Shown piece by piece: positions 24,059 through 37,100 of a DNA stretch of 64,000 nt; position 1 is the stretch's first letter; each line of letters starts with the position of its first letter. The notes under the pieces were generated by a model, which saw nothing but the letters and a program-made list of their open reading frames with translations, ran no database searches and was not told the origin of the DNA. The stretch is taken from positions 372,001 through 436,000 of the forward strand of contig QEYB01000999.1 of the NCBI GenBank assembly GCA_017562135.1, given 5' to 3'. Origin of the DNA: Dipylidium caninum (taxonomy: Eukaryota > Platyhelminthes > Cestoda > Cyclophyllidea > Dipylidiidae). Position numbers and translations under genes: made by a program.

Positions 24059-27045
24059 TCAGGTGTCCACACCCAGAAATGTGAGAATCGGGCCGAAGAG
24101 GATGACAATGCCGAAAAAATAGAGGAGAACGAGGAGTAAAACTGTGGCCAGTGGCCTTTTTTGGCCATTCGCGCCTGCTCCGACAGCGCGCGCTCCGATT
24201 GCAGCTGGTAGGAGGTAACAGCTTGCTCCACCCGCCAATCCACCAGTGTAGGCCAGTATCATCTCCACTGAAAGCGCAAAACATGCACGATCCTAGTTAG
24301 TTAATAGGATAAAAGTTGCATTGCAATCTCGCGGAGAAAATACTCCATGCGAAGACACCGACTGGATGAGACCAATCGCTGAGGCGGAGAATAAATGCCC
24401 TTTGGCAAGCTGACAAAAGTGGCAAATGCACTCGGACCAAAAGGCAACCCCAATGCAGGTGAGAGTGTTTATCGCGCGTCCAGTTGACCATTGATTGTCG
24501 TTGAAGATATTGACAAAAAACACTGCGCTTCATTTACCGCTTGATATGCAGTTTACGCGGAAAATCGAATATTAAGATTCTACAAATCGAGTTCTGACTA
24601 TTGGTTGAAGTTAGATAAAGCCCCGTAACAAAATTCGTCCAATGTTAGGTAACTGGGGAATCCTTGCAGAATAATAAGCCGTACCAGCACTCCCCGAATA
24701 ACGATACAATGTCGCAAATCAGGTAAGCGAATTTTAGAGCGAATGAGACGCACCCTTGTCAGTGATCTGACTAACAACGACAGAGAGAAATATGACACCG
24801 CCAGTTATCCATCGAAATCGGGTTTGGGGATGCTGGGCGGAACGTCAACAGAAAGTGCACTTTCTTCGACCTGCAAAGAGAAAGAGTCGGTGTGAACACA
24901 CTATCTAATTACCCACTAATTCCAAACCCTACAAATTTTTACCACTCCATTATGATGCCAAATTCTTTGCGGGGAAAAAGTATTGCCCATTCTCTAGGAA
25001 TGAGAAAATGCTTGTACCAATACTACCGCATTATATTAGCAAGTAATGCTGCCCCTTTTCCTCTTCGTTAGAACGAGTCTTCTACGAAATGAATGCTCTC
25101 CTAGGTAGCGAAAAAGTCATCGCCAGTATAGTTTGCACAAGCCAAAACCTGCCCTATCGGTAAGCACCGCAGGCTAAAAATCACATTTCGACAACTTTCA
25201 CAATTCCCACCTTCAAATATCTGACCAAAAAGGAAAGAATGTGAGATACCACAGAAGGGGGAACCCACAACGGCCTCTTCAAATAAGAGACTATGCAGAG
25301 CGGTGCGGAGTGGGAAGAGAATGAGGGGCACAGAGGCGGCGACGGTGTAGAGAAAACCCAAACGGATGTAAAGGGTGCCGTGATCCTCTGGGTACATGAC
25401 CAGCATATCGCCGACCACAGATTCTCCGGGCTTACGGTGGAAGGCTATGTAACCCATCAGACCAGCCTAGAGATAGGGTAAAAATTGACAATAGTTAGGC
25501 AAAAGTTCACGCAATTGCAACTCGCTCTCTACTCCCTGATTATAACCAATCGGTTATTAATTAGTCGGGTACAGTAAAAACGAGGAAGAAGGGAGAAACA
25601 GTAGACTCAATTGGACACAAAGGTTCACTCATTCTTACTTCTTAGGAAGCTACAATAGTTCGACGACGAAGATTTGGCATAAGCTAAAGGCATCATGGAG
25701 TCATAAATATAAAAGTCGAGTCTGGATAAATTAGATCTCTGTTCCAGATGACAGCCTGTATCCACTTAGTAACAGGAAATGTGGGCAAGGCAATGCCAAC
25801 TTAAGTACTCGTGCAACAACCCTACGTGAACAAGGGGTGTGAAATTGTGTATACTCAACAAAAATACTCACGAAAAAAGGATACTGGAGGGGAAGGCAAC
25901 GGACGAAAAACATCAAGATTCACACGAGATAGCAGTACTCACCGTAGAATAGCAGGCGAATATGAAACATATAGCACAGACGAGAATTTTTTTCATACTG
26001 GCAGAAGAAGGATGCTTCAAGCTACCATAGATCGTATTCACCTGACTGAAAATGAACGAGGCGGCAATAGAGATCTTAAATATTGTTTGGCAGATAAAAA
26101 TCCATTTGTTCCTCACACTTGACAACAGAGAGAGCCTGCCACAATCGGTACACAATGTACCAAGCCTTCTGGCCTCCATAGACGCAGGTGCGCCATTGAA
26201 AAGGATTTGGAGAGAATCTCAGGGATGGCATGTGACAGTATCAGCTGATGGAAACAAACAGATCAGTCCGTGTAGGGTGCGATGAATTAATTAGGCAGTA
26301 AAAATTTACGTTTAGAAGGAAGACGATGTAGAGAACGACTGCCGCGGAGCTAGTGGCACCCAGGAAGTCAACTCGTCGTAAAAAACAAAGGGGTGTGACA
26401 AGGCCTGTGATAAATAGTAGAGCAAAACGTCTGGTTGTCAAAGTAACCTATAGAAGCAATTAAATAAGTTACTCACATGAAACTAACCTCTGTTGCGCAA
26501 ATAGTAGCGAAGACTTCGCTGCCCAAATCACTGATTGCAACGTTGAGACCAACTAACATACCAAAAAGCAGACAAACGACACTGAAATTTTCTCCGATAA
26601 AATATTATACTAATACCTTAATTCGACTAACCGCTTTCCCAAAGTCCCATGCGACTTGAATGCTGAAATTATTACTAAAGGGCCAAACAATACCAACCCG
26701 CACGTTCAAGGGAATCACACCGGAAAAAGGTGGTTGAATTAAGAATTAACGCACAGGAGAAATATGTCGAGAAAGACATAAGGACTAAAAGCACAACTGT
26801 CAATATGATACCACACTGAAAAAAATCAATGCGTGAAAATACCAGACTTGCCTCATGGAAGCAGAACGGCATTGCAAGGAGTCCTACTCCGATATTGCTG
26901 TTAATAAGGTTAAAAACCTGCGGCAGAAATTCTTCCATACCGTTCTCTACAATATGCTTGCAGTTAGATTAACCTCACCATCGGCGTGACCAGGTTCAAC
27001 GGGGCAACATAGTGCGGGCCAACCTTTGAAAGGCGCGGTACTCAT
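24059..27045 (-). CDS. SLC38A10-like: SLC38A10-like amino acid transporter (11 exons, 424 aa)
   Basis: Exons on the minus strand: 27045-26979, 26946-26852, 26815-26698, 26662-26617, 26581-26488, 26447-26310, 26244-26117, 26045-25943, 25466-25269, 24832-24754, 24267-24059. Every phase agrees and the total is exactly 425 codons with TGA at 24059. TM1 has VFNLINSNIGVGLLAMPFCF (family: NSVVGVSVLTMPFCF). Then come CGIILTVVLLVLMSFSTYFS, ERAAFKSHGTLGKRLVELS, NVAISDLGSEVFA, VHCVPIVAGSLCCQ, YGSLKHPS (family: YDSLDEPS), GLMGYIAFHRKPGESV, PLRTALHSLLFEEA, and VEMILAYTGGLAGGASCYLL in TM9-10. About eleven membrane segments are expected. Family members are neutral amino acid transporters/transceptors. Vertebrate SLC38A10 has a long cytosolic tail; this model ends soon after the last membrane segment (GVDT stop). 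The first five introns are 32-40 bases and intron 2 is GC-AG. Confidence 0.88.
26448..26978 (-). other. Cluster of five micro-introns in the transporter gene
   Basis: Introns at 26947-26978 (32), 26816-26851 (36), 26663-26697 (35), 26582-26616 (35) and 26448-26487 (40). Each was placed by GT/GC-AG ends, matching phase and restored similarity to SLC38A10. The 36-base intron has donor GAG|gcaagt and is a multiple of three without a stop, so a gene finder could easily read through it and insert twelve false residues. Confidence 0.8.
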
Positions 27046-27787
27046 TGTGAATACGAAGCTAGGGAATAATTGAATCCATTCCTCTAGAATTACATTAATT
27101 ATCAACACGCAACTAAAATATTTAAGTAGGTGTTTTTAAAAACCAGTTGCGCGCCAGTATGTTATTTTAAACAAGGTAGGGTAGCTGGCCCTTTTTGAGT
27201 AATTTTTATGAATCAAATAAGTCACCTCAGAAAAAATCACACGTAAGCAATTAATTATAGATCCACATTTACTGGAAGCATGGTATGGATTCTTTGCTAT
27301 GACCCATTCCGACTAGAACTGTAAAGCGCAAATTCGAGCCCCAATGGACTGTCACATCCACTGTAACGATGCTGAACGAGGTATAGGCTCAAATGAACTT
27401 TAACAACTCCGGGACATGTGCATCCCGCCGCCCCCAAGTCTCCTCCGTTCACATCAGTACCATAAATGAAGCAAAGCCGTTACATCCCACAAGTAGCTAG
27501 CTTCATAGTCAAACCTTCCACTTCCCCACTGTGGAGACCAAATCGACACCCTCAAGCTCCACTAACTCGAGTAGGATTAACTCAGCATCCCAGTTATAAC
27601 AACCCACCCATAAAACAAAACGAAATAACCTTCGGATAAGGCGATTTAATCACTCAAGTAAATGCAGCTTTAGAAGGCAAGAAGCATTAAGGAGCAAAGC
27701 AACACAGTGAAGTCCGAGCACACGGAGGAGAGGGGGAAAGATAAAAAACGGCCACTTCGTACCAGTTAACTTGAATACCAGGTCAAA
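27046..27787. other. Short spacer between transporter start and CLIP-like stop
   Basis: 742 bases separate the stop of the CLIP3/4-like gene from the ATG of the transporter, both on the minus strand. It must hold the 3' UTR of one and the promoter of the other. I saw no clear polyadenylation signal or core promoter motif. Genes this close on one strand could be co-transcribed and resolved by spliced-leader trans-splicing in flatworms; that is inference. Confidence 0.4.
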
Positions 27788-28134
27788 TTAAAACAGCTTG
27801 TGTAAGGAATAAATGACAAAGGAAAGCCAATAACACATCAGACGAGATGACGTTGCAGCAGTATCATGGGTGACTCTGGACAGACCTCGTGTCTGCCGCC
27901 TTGACAGGAGCCTTCTCGTAGGCTGCCACCAATCCCGGTGGCAGTAATTTTTTGCTGCATTAATGCCCCTGAATGTGACTCGTGAAGGCCGCACTAAAAC
28001 ACCGTGGTTAGGCGGGCAAGTGAAGTAGCGTCTACCGGCAACAGCACCGTCGTGACGCCCATGCGATCCCCGTAGTTCTACACCCAACCAAAGGCCGTCC
28101 GTAAAGTCTACGGGGCCGATGTAACGAAGCGTTC
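27788..28134 (-). CDS. CLIP-like terminal exon, bulk of CAP-Gly 3 and C-terminus
   Basis: After tctcag it encodes GTLRYIGPVDFTDGLWLGVE, the CAP-Gly core, then YFTCPPNHGVLVRPSRVTF. The usual GKNDG motif reads GRHDG here. The last 20 residues are hydrophobic with a cysteine (RLMCYWLSFVIYSLHKLF), which could anchor the protein to a membrane; vertebrate CLIP3 is membrane-anchored by palmitoylated C-terminal cysteines. Confidence 0.8.
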
Positions 28135-31100
28135 CTGAGAGAAAAAAGGGATTTATTTTACCACTACCCGATGTATTTGATTTCACGCCGTATAAACAAG
28201 TCTTGTCTGACACAGCTCCTTTATGCTATACTAAACTAGTTTTGAAACCAATCGGGTTAGCAGAAAACAGCACACAATAACGGTGAGTGAATAAAACAGC
28301 ATCTAAGGGAAAGGATACGCTTCGTATGTATAAATAATCGTCGAAGTACATACAGTCCTAGTCACTGCTTACCGAGTTCTCCAGTGCACAATACTTGCAT
28401 GCCGACTTGCAGGTAAAACGCCTCAGTTACACCAGACATCCGTCCACGTGGGCCCTCGGCAGCAGCATAAGATTTCGTCGATGCAGTAGATGTCCGTGGA
28501 CGTCCCAGAGAGGCATAGGGTGTCGCCGCACACAAGGCCAGGCCGGCGTGAGTAGTCTGGGGTCAGGGGACGCCGGCGCTGACAGTCGGGAAGGAAATCT
28601 GCGTGTACCGATTGACTCATGTCATAGTTGCTAGAATGGCCTGAGGACTGGTCACGTGCGGGAAGTCTATGATAAAAAAAGGAAAGAAAACCAAGAACCT
28701 GCAGATTTAATTTGATCATTTTAATTGGAGTGGCGGATGGGTAGTGAGGAGGCCTATGATCGTGTAAGAGCTACAGTAGATACTCGGTTAACCATCGGCT
28801 CATAAAGTAGAAAACCATAATATTGACTACTTAAGGTCTCTCGCGGGCTAGTAAATGGATGAATGGTGAAGGGGCTTGGCAAATATGACTGCTGAATGAG
28901 ATGGAGCGGCAGTAATGTGGAGGGGTAGAGGGCAAAAATGAGGGGTGGTTGAAGTTAAAAGAGGTTTAATTTTAGAAAACAATTGCAGAAGATATGACAA
29001 CCACCGAATGACATACCAATTATCGAGAAAAGCAATGGATGTTTACAATCATTTTTCATGCTGCTCAGGCTAAAATAACTGCCAAGGTCGTACGAATGAC
29101 ATTGATAATTCAGGGGAGAAAAGAATTGTTGTACATACCTTAAATTAAAGGAGGATGAGGCAGTTTAGTCTAATACTTGTGGGGATACATTAATTTTAGC
29201 TGTCTGTATGGACCTATTCTCAATTCACCACCGATCGGCAAGGTAGAGGCGATCTTACCTTTGCAGACGTGCGGCCGGCGCGAAAACACCGTGTTTTCGA
29301 TCACAAGTGAAGTAGCGCACACCCTCCACGGAACCGTCGTTCTTGCCCACCGCCTTGGACAGCTCCACACCATACCAAATGCCTACAAAGAGGGTTGAAT
29401 TTCACACAAATAATAATAGTTAATCATCTTTCCCAAAGATCAGTCGGCGAAGATAATTCGAAGTTCATTACACGAAATCCTTGCTACTGATCCGAGACAT
29501 CTGCAATACCAAAACTCATATTTTTTGAAAAAACACCTCTTTTCGATATTCTCAATCAGTGACAGTTCTTTTATTTGTAGTGGTCCCATAAAACAATACT
29601 CCTTAACCTACGATGTTGAAAAGATAACGAATCTGTAGTCATAGGGTGTCAACACGAGATTCTTAGCTGCCCTCAGTGTTGGATGTGAGCGGGAGAATGA
29701 AAAAAGGTACAACTAGCTGTATCTTGTAATAGTAACTCATGTCCCTTTTCCAACTCTTACCCTACCGCCATCTGAATGAATCAAAAGCAATCAAAATAGA
29801 AGAACAGAAGCGGGCGCATTATAACGAAAAGGGCTTTGAACAAGCGGAAAGTGGATCCGAAGTACATCGCGGCGATGCCTATGAAGATTAGGCGTCGAAG
29901 AACATGCACTTAGTTAATTAATTAGCTAGTACTAAACTCTTGGTACTTGTGTTACAGACTCACGGCCTCGTGAACATTTCACTTGAGTGTTGAATGTGTG
30001 AGTATGAGGTGGTACCTTCTTCTATAAAGGCTGAATTAAACTGAGTAGAAAAACTCGGGTTTGTTGGGGTAAAAACTGTTAAATGTATCAACAAAAAACC
30101 CTGAGAATTTTTGAAATGGATAGGACAGCTTCAACACCGGATACATCAGTGTGTAGATAGATACGTAAAATGATAACTCACTGTTGCTTAACAAACTCTC
30201 TGAATACTAAGTACCTGGAGCAAATCGAGTCTCGCCGACAAATCGGATGGTTCCACGTCGAAGACCTGCGACTAGAACCCTATCGCCAACTTTAAAGTCT
30301 TCTGTCGTAGACGTCTTGTGTAAACCTAGGCAAAGAAAACAAAAAAGGGAAGTCACTTTCCGATGCCTCCTAGACAATCTGTCGGGTTGAACATGGTGAG
30401 GGGACTGTGATACCACCACGCCAGTAAAGATACGTCAATACAATCGTGATGTAAATACGCAAATTCAAGCAGAGTTACATCAATTCATTCCCTCGAAATG
30501 ACTTTACGTTCTGTGTTATTGAGTCAAGATTACACATCTACCAGTGGAATGTTCATTTATTTAACAGGACGGACCCCGTGTCCCAACTGCCACAGCGATG
30601 GTCGAGGTTGCCAGTGTGATCACAACACTCACCAGTATCGACCTTAGCGCCAACATGTGACACGTCAACGGGAATATTCTGCAAGGGCGTCGGTGTGGAG
30701 CGTCTCCCGTTGGATTCCACACAACAGGGACGCACCTGGCCACTTGTCCGACTGACTTTGTACACCCGGCCAATTGGTGCAAAAATACCGTGATTGATGG
30801 CGCACTCGAAGTATGAGATCTGAAAGGGTGAATGAAGTAACTGTGTAGAATATTCATACAACTTCCCTATAAACTCTGTGTACACTTCAGGGTTTTTGAA
30901 TGGAAAAAAAGGGAATACCTCGAGTAGCCTCCGAGTAAGGTGGAGCAGAGCATGAAAGAAAAAGGCAACGACCTAACACCCAAAAAACCCAAGAAAGCTA
31001 AAACTACGCTGACTGAGGAGATGTTTCAACTTACACCGTTGACTGAGCCATTGTTTTTGCCATAAGCCTCATCCAATTCAATGCCGACCCATACGCCAGA

Positions 31101-34100
31101 TGCGAATTCCACCGGCCCACAGTACCTCAAGCGACCCATACGACCGTTTGTAGCGGCCGCCAAGGCGGTTGATTTCATCGCCCCCTCAACGCCACCGCCG
31201 CCAGGCCCCACACAAACCCGATCGCCCAGGGCCAATCCCATGGCACGTAAGGTGACCTTGGCAGAGACTACAGGAATGGTAGGTGGAAGGTGGTGGATGG
31301 GGGTGGGAGCGCTAGGACTCGTCGGTTGTAAGGGAGGTGGTGGCGAAGAGATTGTCGATTCACGAATACGTGTCGGGGATAAAAGGGGTGTATTTGGCTC
31401 AGTGATCGCCACAGTCGCTCTGCGTGGTCGTCGGGGCGACAAGACTCCCGTTTCAGCTAAAAAGAAAAAAAAGTTTGAATCTAAAACGAAATTCCTATAA
31501 GAACTTACCTGGCATAGGGGCGGCCACCTCAGTAGCACTGCAAGCTGGAGAAAAAATGCCAAAAAGAAGAGAATTACTGGAAATCCCATGGTCATCTGGA
31601 ACAAGGCCTTTTGCCATTGGAAGGACGGTGGAACGAGATCGTTGGGGCGCAGGTGAATGGGTCTCTCCACCCAAGTGCCCTTGAAGTAGGTGTTGAGTTG
31701 GCATCGACAGTACCCGATAACTGGAGGAGGCGGTACAACCGGCGCCCAGGAAAGCCAACTAGAATGACGTATGATATTAGATGGTATCGGTGTTTTAATG
31801 TTCTCCGATACCAGAAACGTCTGATTCTACGAACCACAAAAAGGAAATCCATCAACATTACTGAAATTCTTCGGTCATAAAGGGAACATAATTAGTATAA
31901 AGTGAAAATATAGATAATAAGGACCTGTAGCTTAGTCGCACTGTCAACCGGGGGACCCAGTAATTCAGCCAATCGATCACGCATGCTAGAGAGGGGTTCG
32001 GGCAACTCTCCTGCTGGTGGCAGACAGTCTAACAAAAGGAAGAAAAAGGAGGAATAACCGTAGGAAATGACTACGGACTCCACAATGAAATGCCAACGTC
32101 TTAAGGATAAAGTCAAGCCTCTTCCTCACTCACGTGAAACGATGAGGTAAAATGAAGTTAATCGAGGCAAACTGCAAACCCCAATTTCGCCACAAAGCGT
32201 CGACATCTGCCACAGATGCCATCGCGAGAGGAGGTGAAAGAAAATGATATTGCTAGGCGTAATGTTAGAAGAGGACGTTGAGTGTTATAGCCACTTAGTT
32301 AGGAACGCGAACACCAGCAAAAGCACACCAAGTGTTGTGACGATTTGACAATAAAAGATTACAATTGGCAGATATTTGAAATTCCGATATGAACCGTAGA
32401 GGGAAATGGTCTTATCGTTACCCAGAGGATGCCTTCTACACACAAAAGGTCTCACAAACCGTTGCATGGTGCACAACGAATTCGCTATGAACGTTGACAT
32501 AGAAAACTCCTTCCTCCAGGACCAGAAGACCCCAGGATTATGTGACAGAGCGACTTGAGGAAGAAAAGAGGAATATTTCACGGACTAAATTTATCCGAGA
32601 CCAATCACCATCAAAGTCACTCAAGGTTTCATCCGAAGTCAAAATCTACGCAATATACAAGCATTGAAAATTTCCTATTTTTCTCCGGTTTGAGTGTATG
32701 GTGACCTGCCCTCCAACCTGAATGGTCCTTGTGCAGGCTACCAAGAGACGTGGGGATGTTACCACTTCACATGGTGCAATCGGTATCCAGATGTGACAAG
32801 CTCGTAGTCATTTCTACGGTAGTGAGGGTTGCAGGAAGCAAAAGAAGGCAAAATCCGAATCAAATGAAAACCAGTCGTGCTACGAAAGTGTTCGAGAATA
32901 GTGGATCAAATATGTTGCTCAAAATGAATGACACAATACTATAGGACTAGAGTTTTTTACCTAGTATTCACTCGTACAAACAAACAATAAGGTATCGAGG
33001 TAAATTTAGAAGACGTTCGTTATTGTAGGACTATCGAGAGTCAAAGGAGGAATGACAGGGCGCCATCTCACCACAGGGTGTTCGCTGCGCGGCATCCAAC
33101 GCATCTTTACACATGAGAGGCGAGTCAAGCGGTGCACAATCGGCGGCAGCTGCATCTTCGTTGGATCCATCGTTATGGGGCGCCAGGGAGAGTGGTAAAC
33201 GAGCGAGGAGACGCGCAGAGGCCAGAGAAAGCTGAGCTGCGGCAAGGTGAAGAGGTGTTGCGCCTTCCAGGACTGCCGAACGAACCAAAGGATCGGCACC
33301 GCGCGCCAACAACAGTCGCGCTACACGCGGGCAATCGAAGTAGGCGGCAAGATGGAGAGGTGTCATGTCCTCCCACCCCGACCGCGCTTCCAAGCAAGCG
33401 CCTTGGTCCAACAGGAATTCTGCGATTCTGGAGAATGACAAAGGTGACTTCAATTAAACAGTCTATGACATTGGTACTGCTCAAAAGCGCAACTGATAAT
33501 TCAATTAGGCATACCTCGTCGTCCAGCCAACCAAACATTCCATCTACGTTTATACCCTCGTATACACGCACTTCTGTCCCGTTGGATTTAGTCGCCAAAC
33601 GCAGGATGAAAAGTATTAATGTAAGTGACATCGGTCTTCGGTTAGCTATGAGGCAGACAGTTCGTCAGCACGTCTCCAACACATTTAGGTCCTCTCCACC
33701 TAACACAATTGTGACGATGACGAGAAGGAGTGATAAATCAAGAGGAGGTCGTGTTCATCTTAAACATATCGCGTAAGAGAACCCTAATGGATGCTACTGC
33801 ACTTTAAGGAAATTATTTAATACGAGAAAAATAGTAGGAGGAGCAAGTTGCTTGATTGTCTTCGATTAATCACTTTTCAACTACAAAATGAGAATGACTA
33901 CGCACGATTTACCCCTCTCAGGTGGCAAGGAGTCTCCTTTCCGAAAGAGACTACTAATTACAACTCCTAGACATTCAAAGTAGCTATCGCAGTCTCAAGA
34001 GGCAGTTAGAGGAGAAGCGGGTTGAGACTTTAGGCGATAAGAGAACAAGGGTGATGAAAGTGTTCCCAGTTTAACGCAACCTCTATTGAAAGAGTCGAGC

Positions 34101-37100
34101 ACACAAAAGCGTAGTGAGATGGGTATAAAAGGCAAACATCAAACAGCTTCCAAGCCAAAAATTAGAAGATAAAAATGAACAAATAATTAGTAATGAATTA
34201 AATATCAAGGCCAGGGTCAAAAAAGTGTATCCGATCAATAAACGTCAACCAATGGGGTGAGGGAGGTAGACGGTGACCTGCCACTGATCTGACAGCTTTG
34301 CATTAAATTCATTAAGTAACTCCTAGATCGGCCAAATAAATTGACAGTGAGTTCATCTCATTGTCATTTTAACTTACCTAGTGGACAACCGAATTGATTA
34401 CTCTACTGAGGGGTTGGGGCAATTTAGAGCATCATATAGACTGTCTCGAGTCCATGGTGCAGTAAAAAAAAACAAAGTATGAAGTTCAAGAAATTCACTA
34501 GGGTGTTGGCCAAACTTTTCCTACCCAGTGAATTGGTAACAAAATTAAAAAGTTAAAATTTATGAAAATACACAGTTCTGATGGGTTCTTCAGTGACTAA
34601 CGTACCTTCCTATCTCAAAATCAAGTAGAGCACTCAATGAAAAGCATCCTAGGTTAGAGTTATGTACTCGATTCCAGCTTGATGGAGGAATGAACGTGAA
34701 AAAACCATAGACGTCTGAAAACAGTAGGTCGAAGAACCCAACCACTAACAGACATGTTGCGCGAACTTCAAGGTCAACTGAGTGAGAAATCGATAGGGGA
34801 AATGGGGTAGGGGCAATTTACCCTGCCAGGCGGATGGAGAAGCCACAAGTAGTTTTGCCGCAATTTTGGGTAAATGATGTTTCCGGGTGGTTTCGTCAGG
34901 CGGAGGAACAATTTCGTCTCGGTCGCGTACACCGGCAGAGTACTCGTTTCGACTTGGTGTGGGCACGACTACCGCCCGACGTGGCAAGGTTATGTCATCA
35001 ATTGTATATCAACCGCTCGTCTGAAATAACACCCTACGACACTTTGAAAGGGGGAGGTACTTAGGGTCACGAATATTGTAGAAGATAGCGAACATATCGA
35101 GGGCGATGGCAGAGCCAATATTAGACGCAAGGAACGAAGTAACTCACTACTTAGAACTGGCCTCCAGAAAGCCTTCTTTGAATGATACCGGCCATTGGTA
35201 AAGACAAGATCGAAGATAAATAGTAAATGAAGTCGAAGTTGAACATTCTCCCGATCCCAAATCACTCAAAATAGATTTTTTTTCAAATCAACTTTTCATA
35301 GTTATTGTCACCTTCAATCCCGAACTGTTACTTTTATTTTTTTCAAAATTTTGCCGATTACACCTTAATCAGGGTGGCGAAACGAAGAAAAATGCTATCC
35401 ACACAGAGATGAAGGTGCGGTGAAGATTGGTTACAACTTCACCTTCTAGGAAAGTTTTAAATTAGCATCTCGCCTAGTGCCATAATGCAAATTAGTTGAC
35501 GTCAAGCCTGGCCCAGGTCAACGTGAAAGTAGGTAGAGGAAATACGCCGCCTCAAGCTATTGAACGCAAATCAGCTTGTGCTCTATCTCTCCTTCTGGAT
35601 TCGAAAAGCATCCAGTTTGAGGCGGGTACCGCAATCAAATAATTCATAGAGGTAGGAGTTTGAATGGGCAAAAGTGGAATAAAGTGCTTAGATAAAACCA
35701 TGAGGCCAATATCAGCTTGAAGAGGAAGGGAAAGAAGCAAAGATGGTGAGCGATCTTTTGATAGGCGTGAGGAAAATAATGATTGGATAAGCCAACAATG
35801 CCCTCTTCTGGAGTCAAAATTCAGGCAGTACCAGAAGTCTAACGCTCACAATGTGTTTTTCTTTTTTACATCTCATCGGCCATTCACCCCACTACATAGG
35901 GTACGGCCAATCGTCTCGTGAAGAGACGAGTTGGCGGGCATAGAAACGATATTATTCAACTTAGCACTTCGAATGACACTATGATGTGGAAGAAACTACT
36001 ACCCCTCTCCTCTCAAACCATCTCAACAGTTTGACCATTCAATCCAAAAGTGCTACTATGGTCTTGAGATGTCAGCAATCTGCGATCGTATTTCCTCGAG
36101 ACCACAAATAGGACAAAGGAAGAGTATCTTCATACCTAAACTGTACCAAGGCAATCTGCAACGTTACATCCTCCGCATAGGCATGAGAGTCGACGACTGT
36201 TGTAGGTAAAAGGAAGCCGAAATCAAATTACATCGGACGCGGTAGAAGGCTTGATGTGTATACCAAATAAAAAGGGTGCAGTTAAATACGCAATTTGTCA
36301 AACCACACCAGCCATAATGCCAGGACAAGGATGGAAATAAAAGGACACATTATCCTAACACCATGAATCGCTCCCATCGACTATTTCGAAAAAGAATGCC
36401 GGGAGAACGTCAAAAGTAAGATGACGTATAGACCATGGCTATAACACGAATAGCATCTTGTCAACCGGTACTCGAGGGCAGTGCGTACGGCATCAAGGAT
36501 TAGGGTAAATGACTAACAAACTCCAAGTGGACTATAAATGGCCAAACGGCGTCCGAATTCCGTGTACAAAAATATTCACTTTTTCCTGCAAAGAGGCCAA
36601 GTTTTTCTTAATTTTCTGCGTTCGGCAGCTTTAACGTTGACAGAATGAGAGGAAATATAGAAAGTTCATTTAAACAATGAAATAAACGATTTCTGCGGTC
36701 AAGAGAGCACCCACAATGGATAGTGTTCGAGGTGAAGTGCAGTCTGCAAATAAAGGTACGACACCTTCCATCATTTCAATACCGAAAAGGGAATGTTCGA
36801 GTTTTCGCATCTATCAATCACTTGTCCATCGGAAACAACAGATAAACGATTACATGACGAGGATAGTTGAAATAAAGCAAAAGATGAAATACACTAAGGG
36901 TAGCCACGAAGGCATACAAAAAGCGAAGACGAAGTGGAGGAGGTGGAGGGCAAATTAGGCAGAGTGGAATTAAGACTCAACATCCAACGTAGAAGGTGGG
37001 TGAAGAGTAATTAAAAAGCAATTACATGGAGACTACCATCGTAGTCACAGAAGAGGAGTTGATAATGGCTAGGCAAGTCAAGCATTTTTGAACGGGAACC

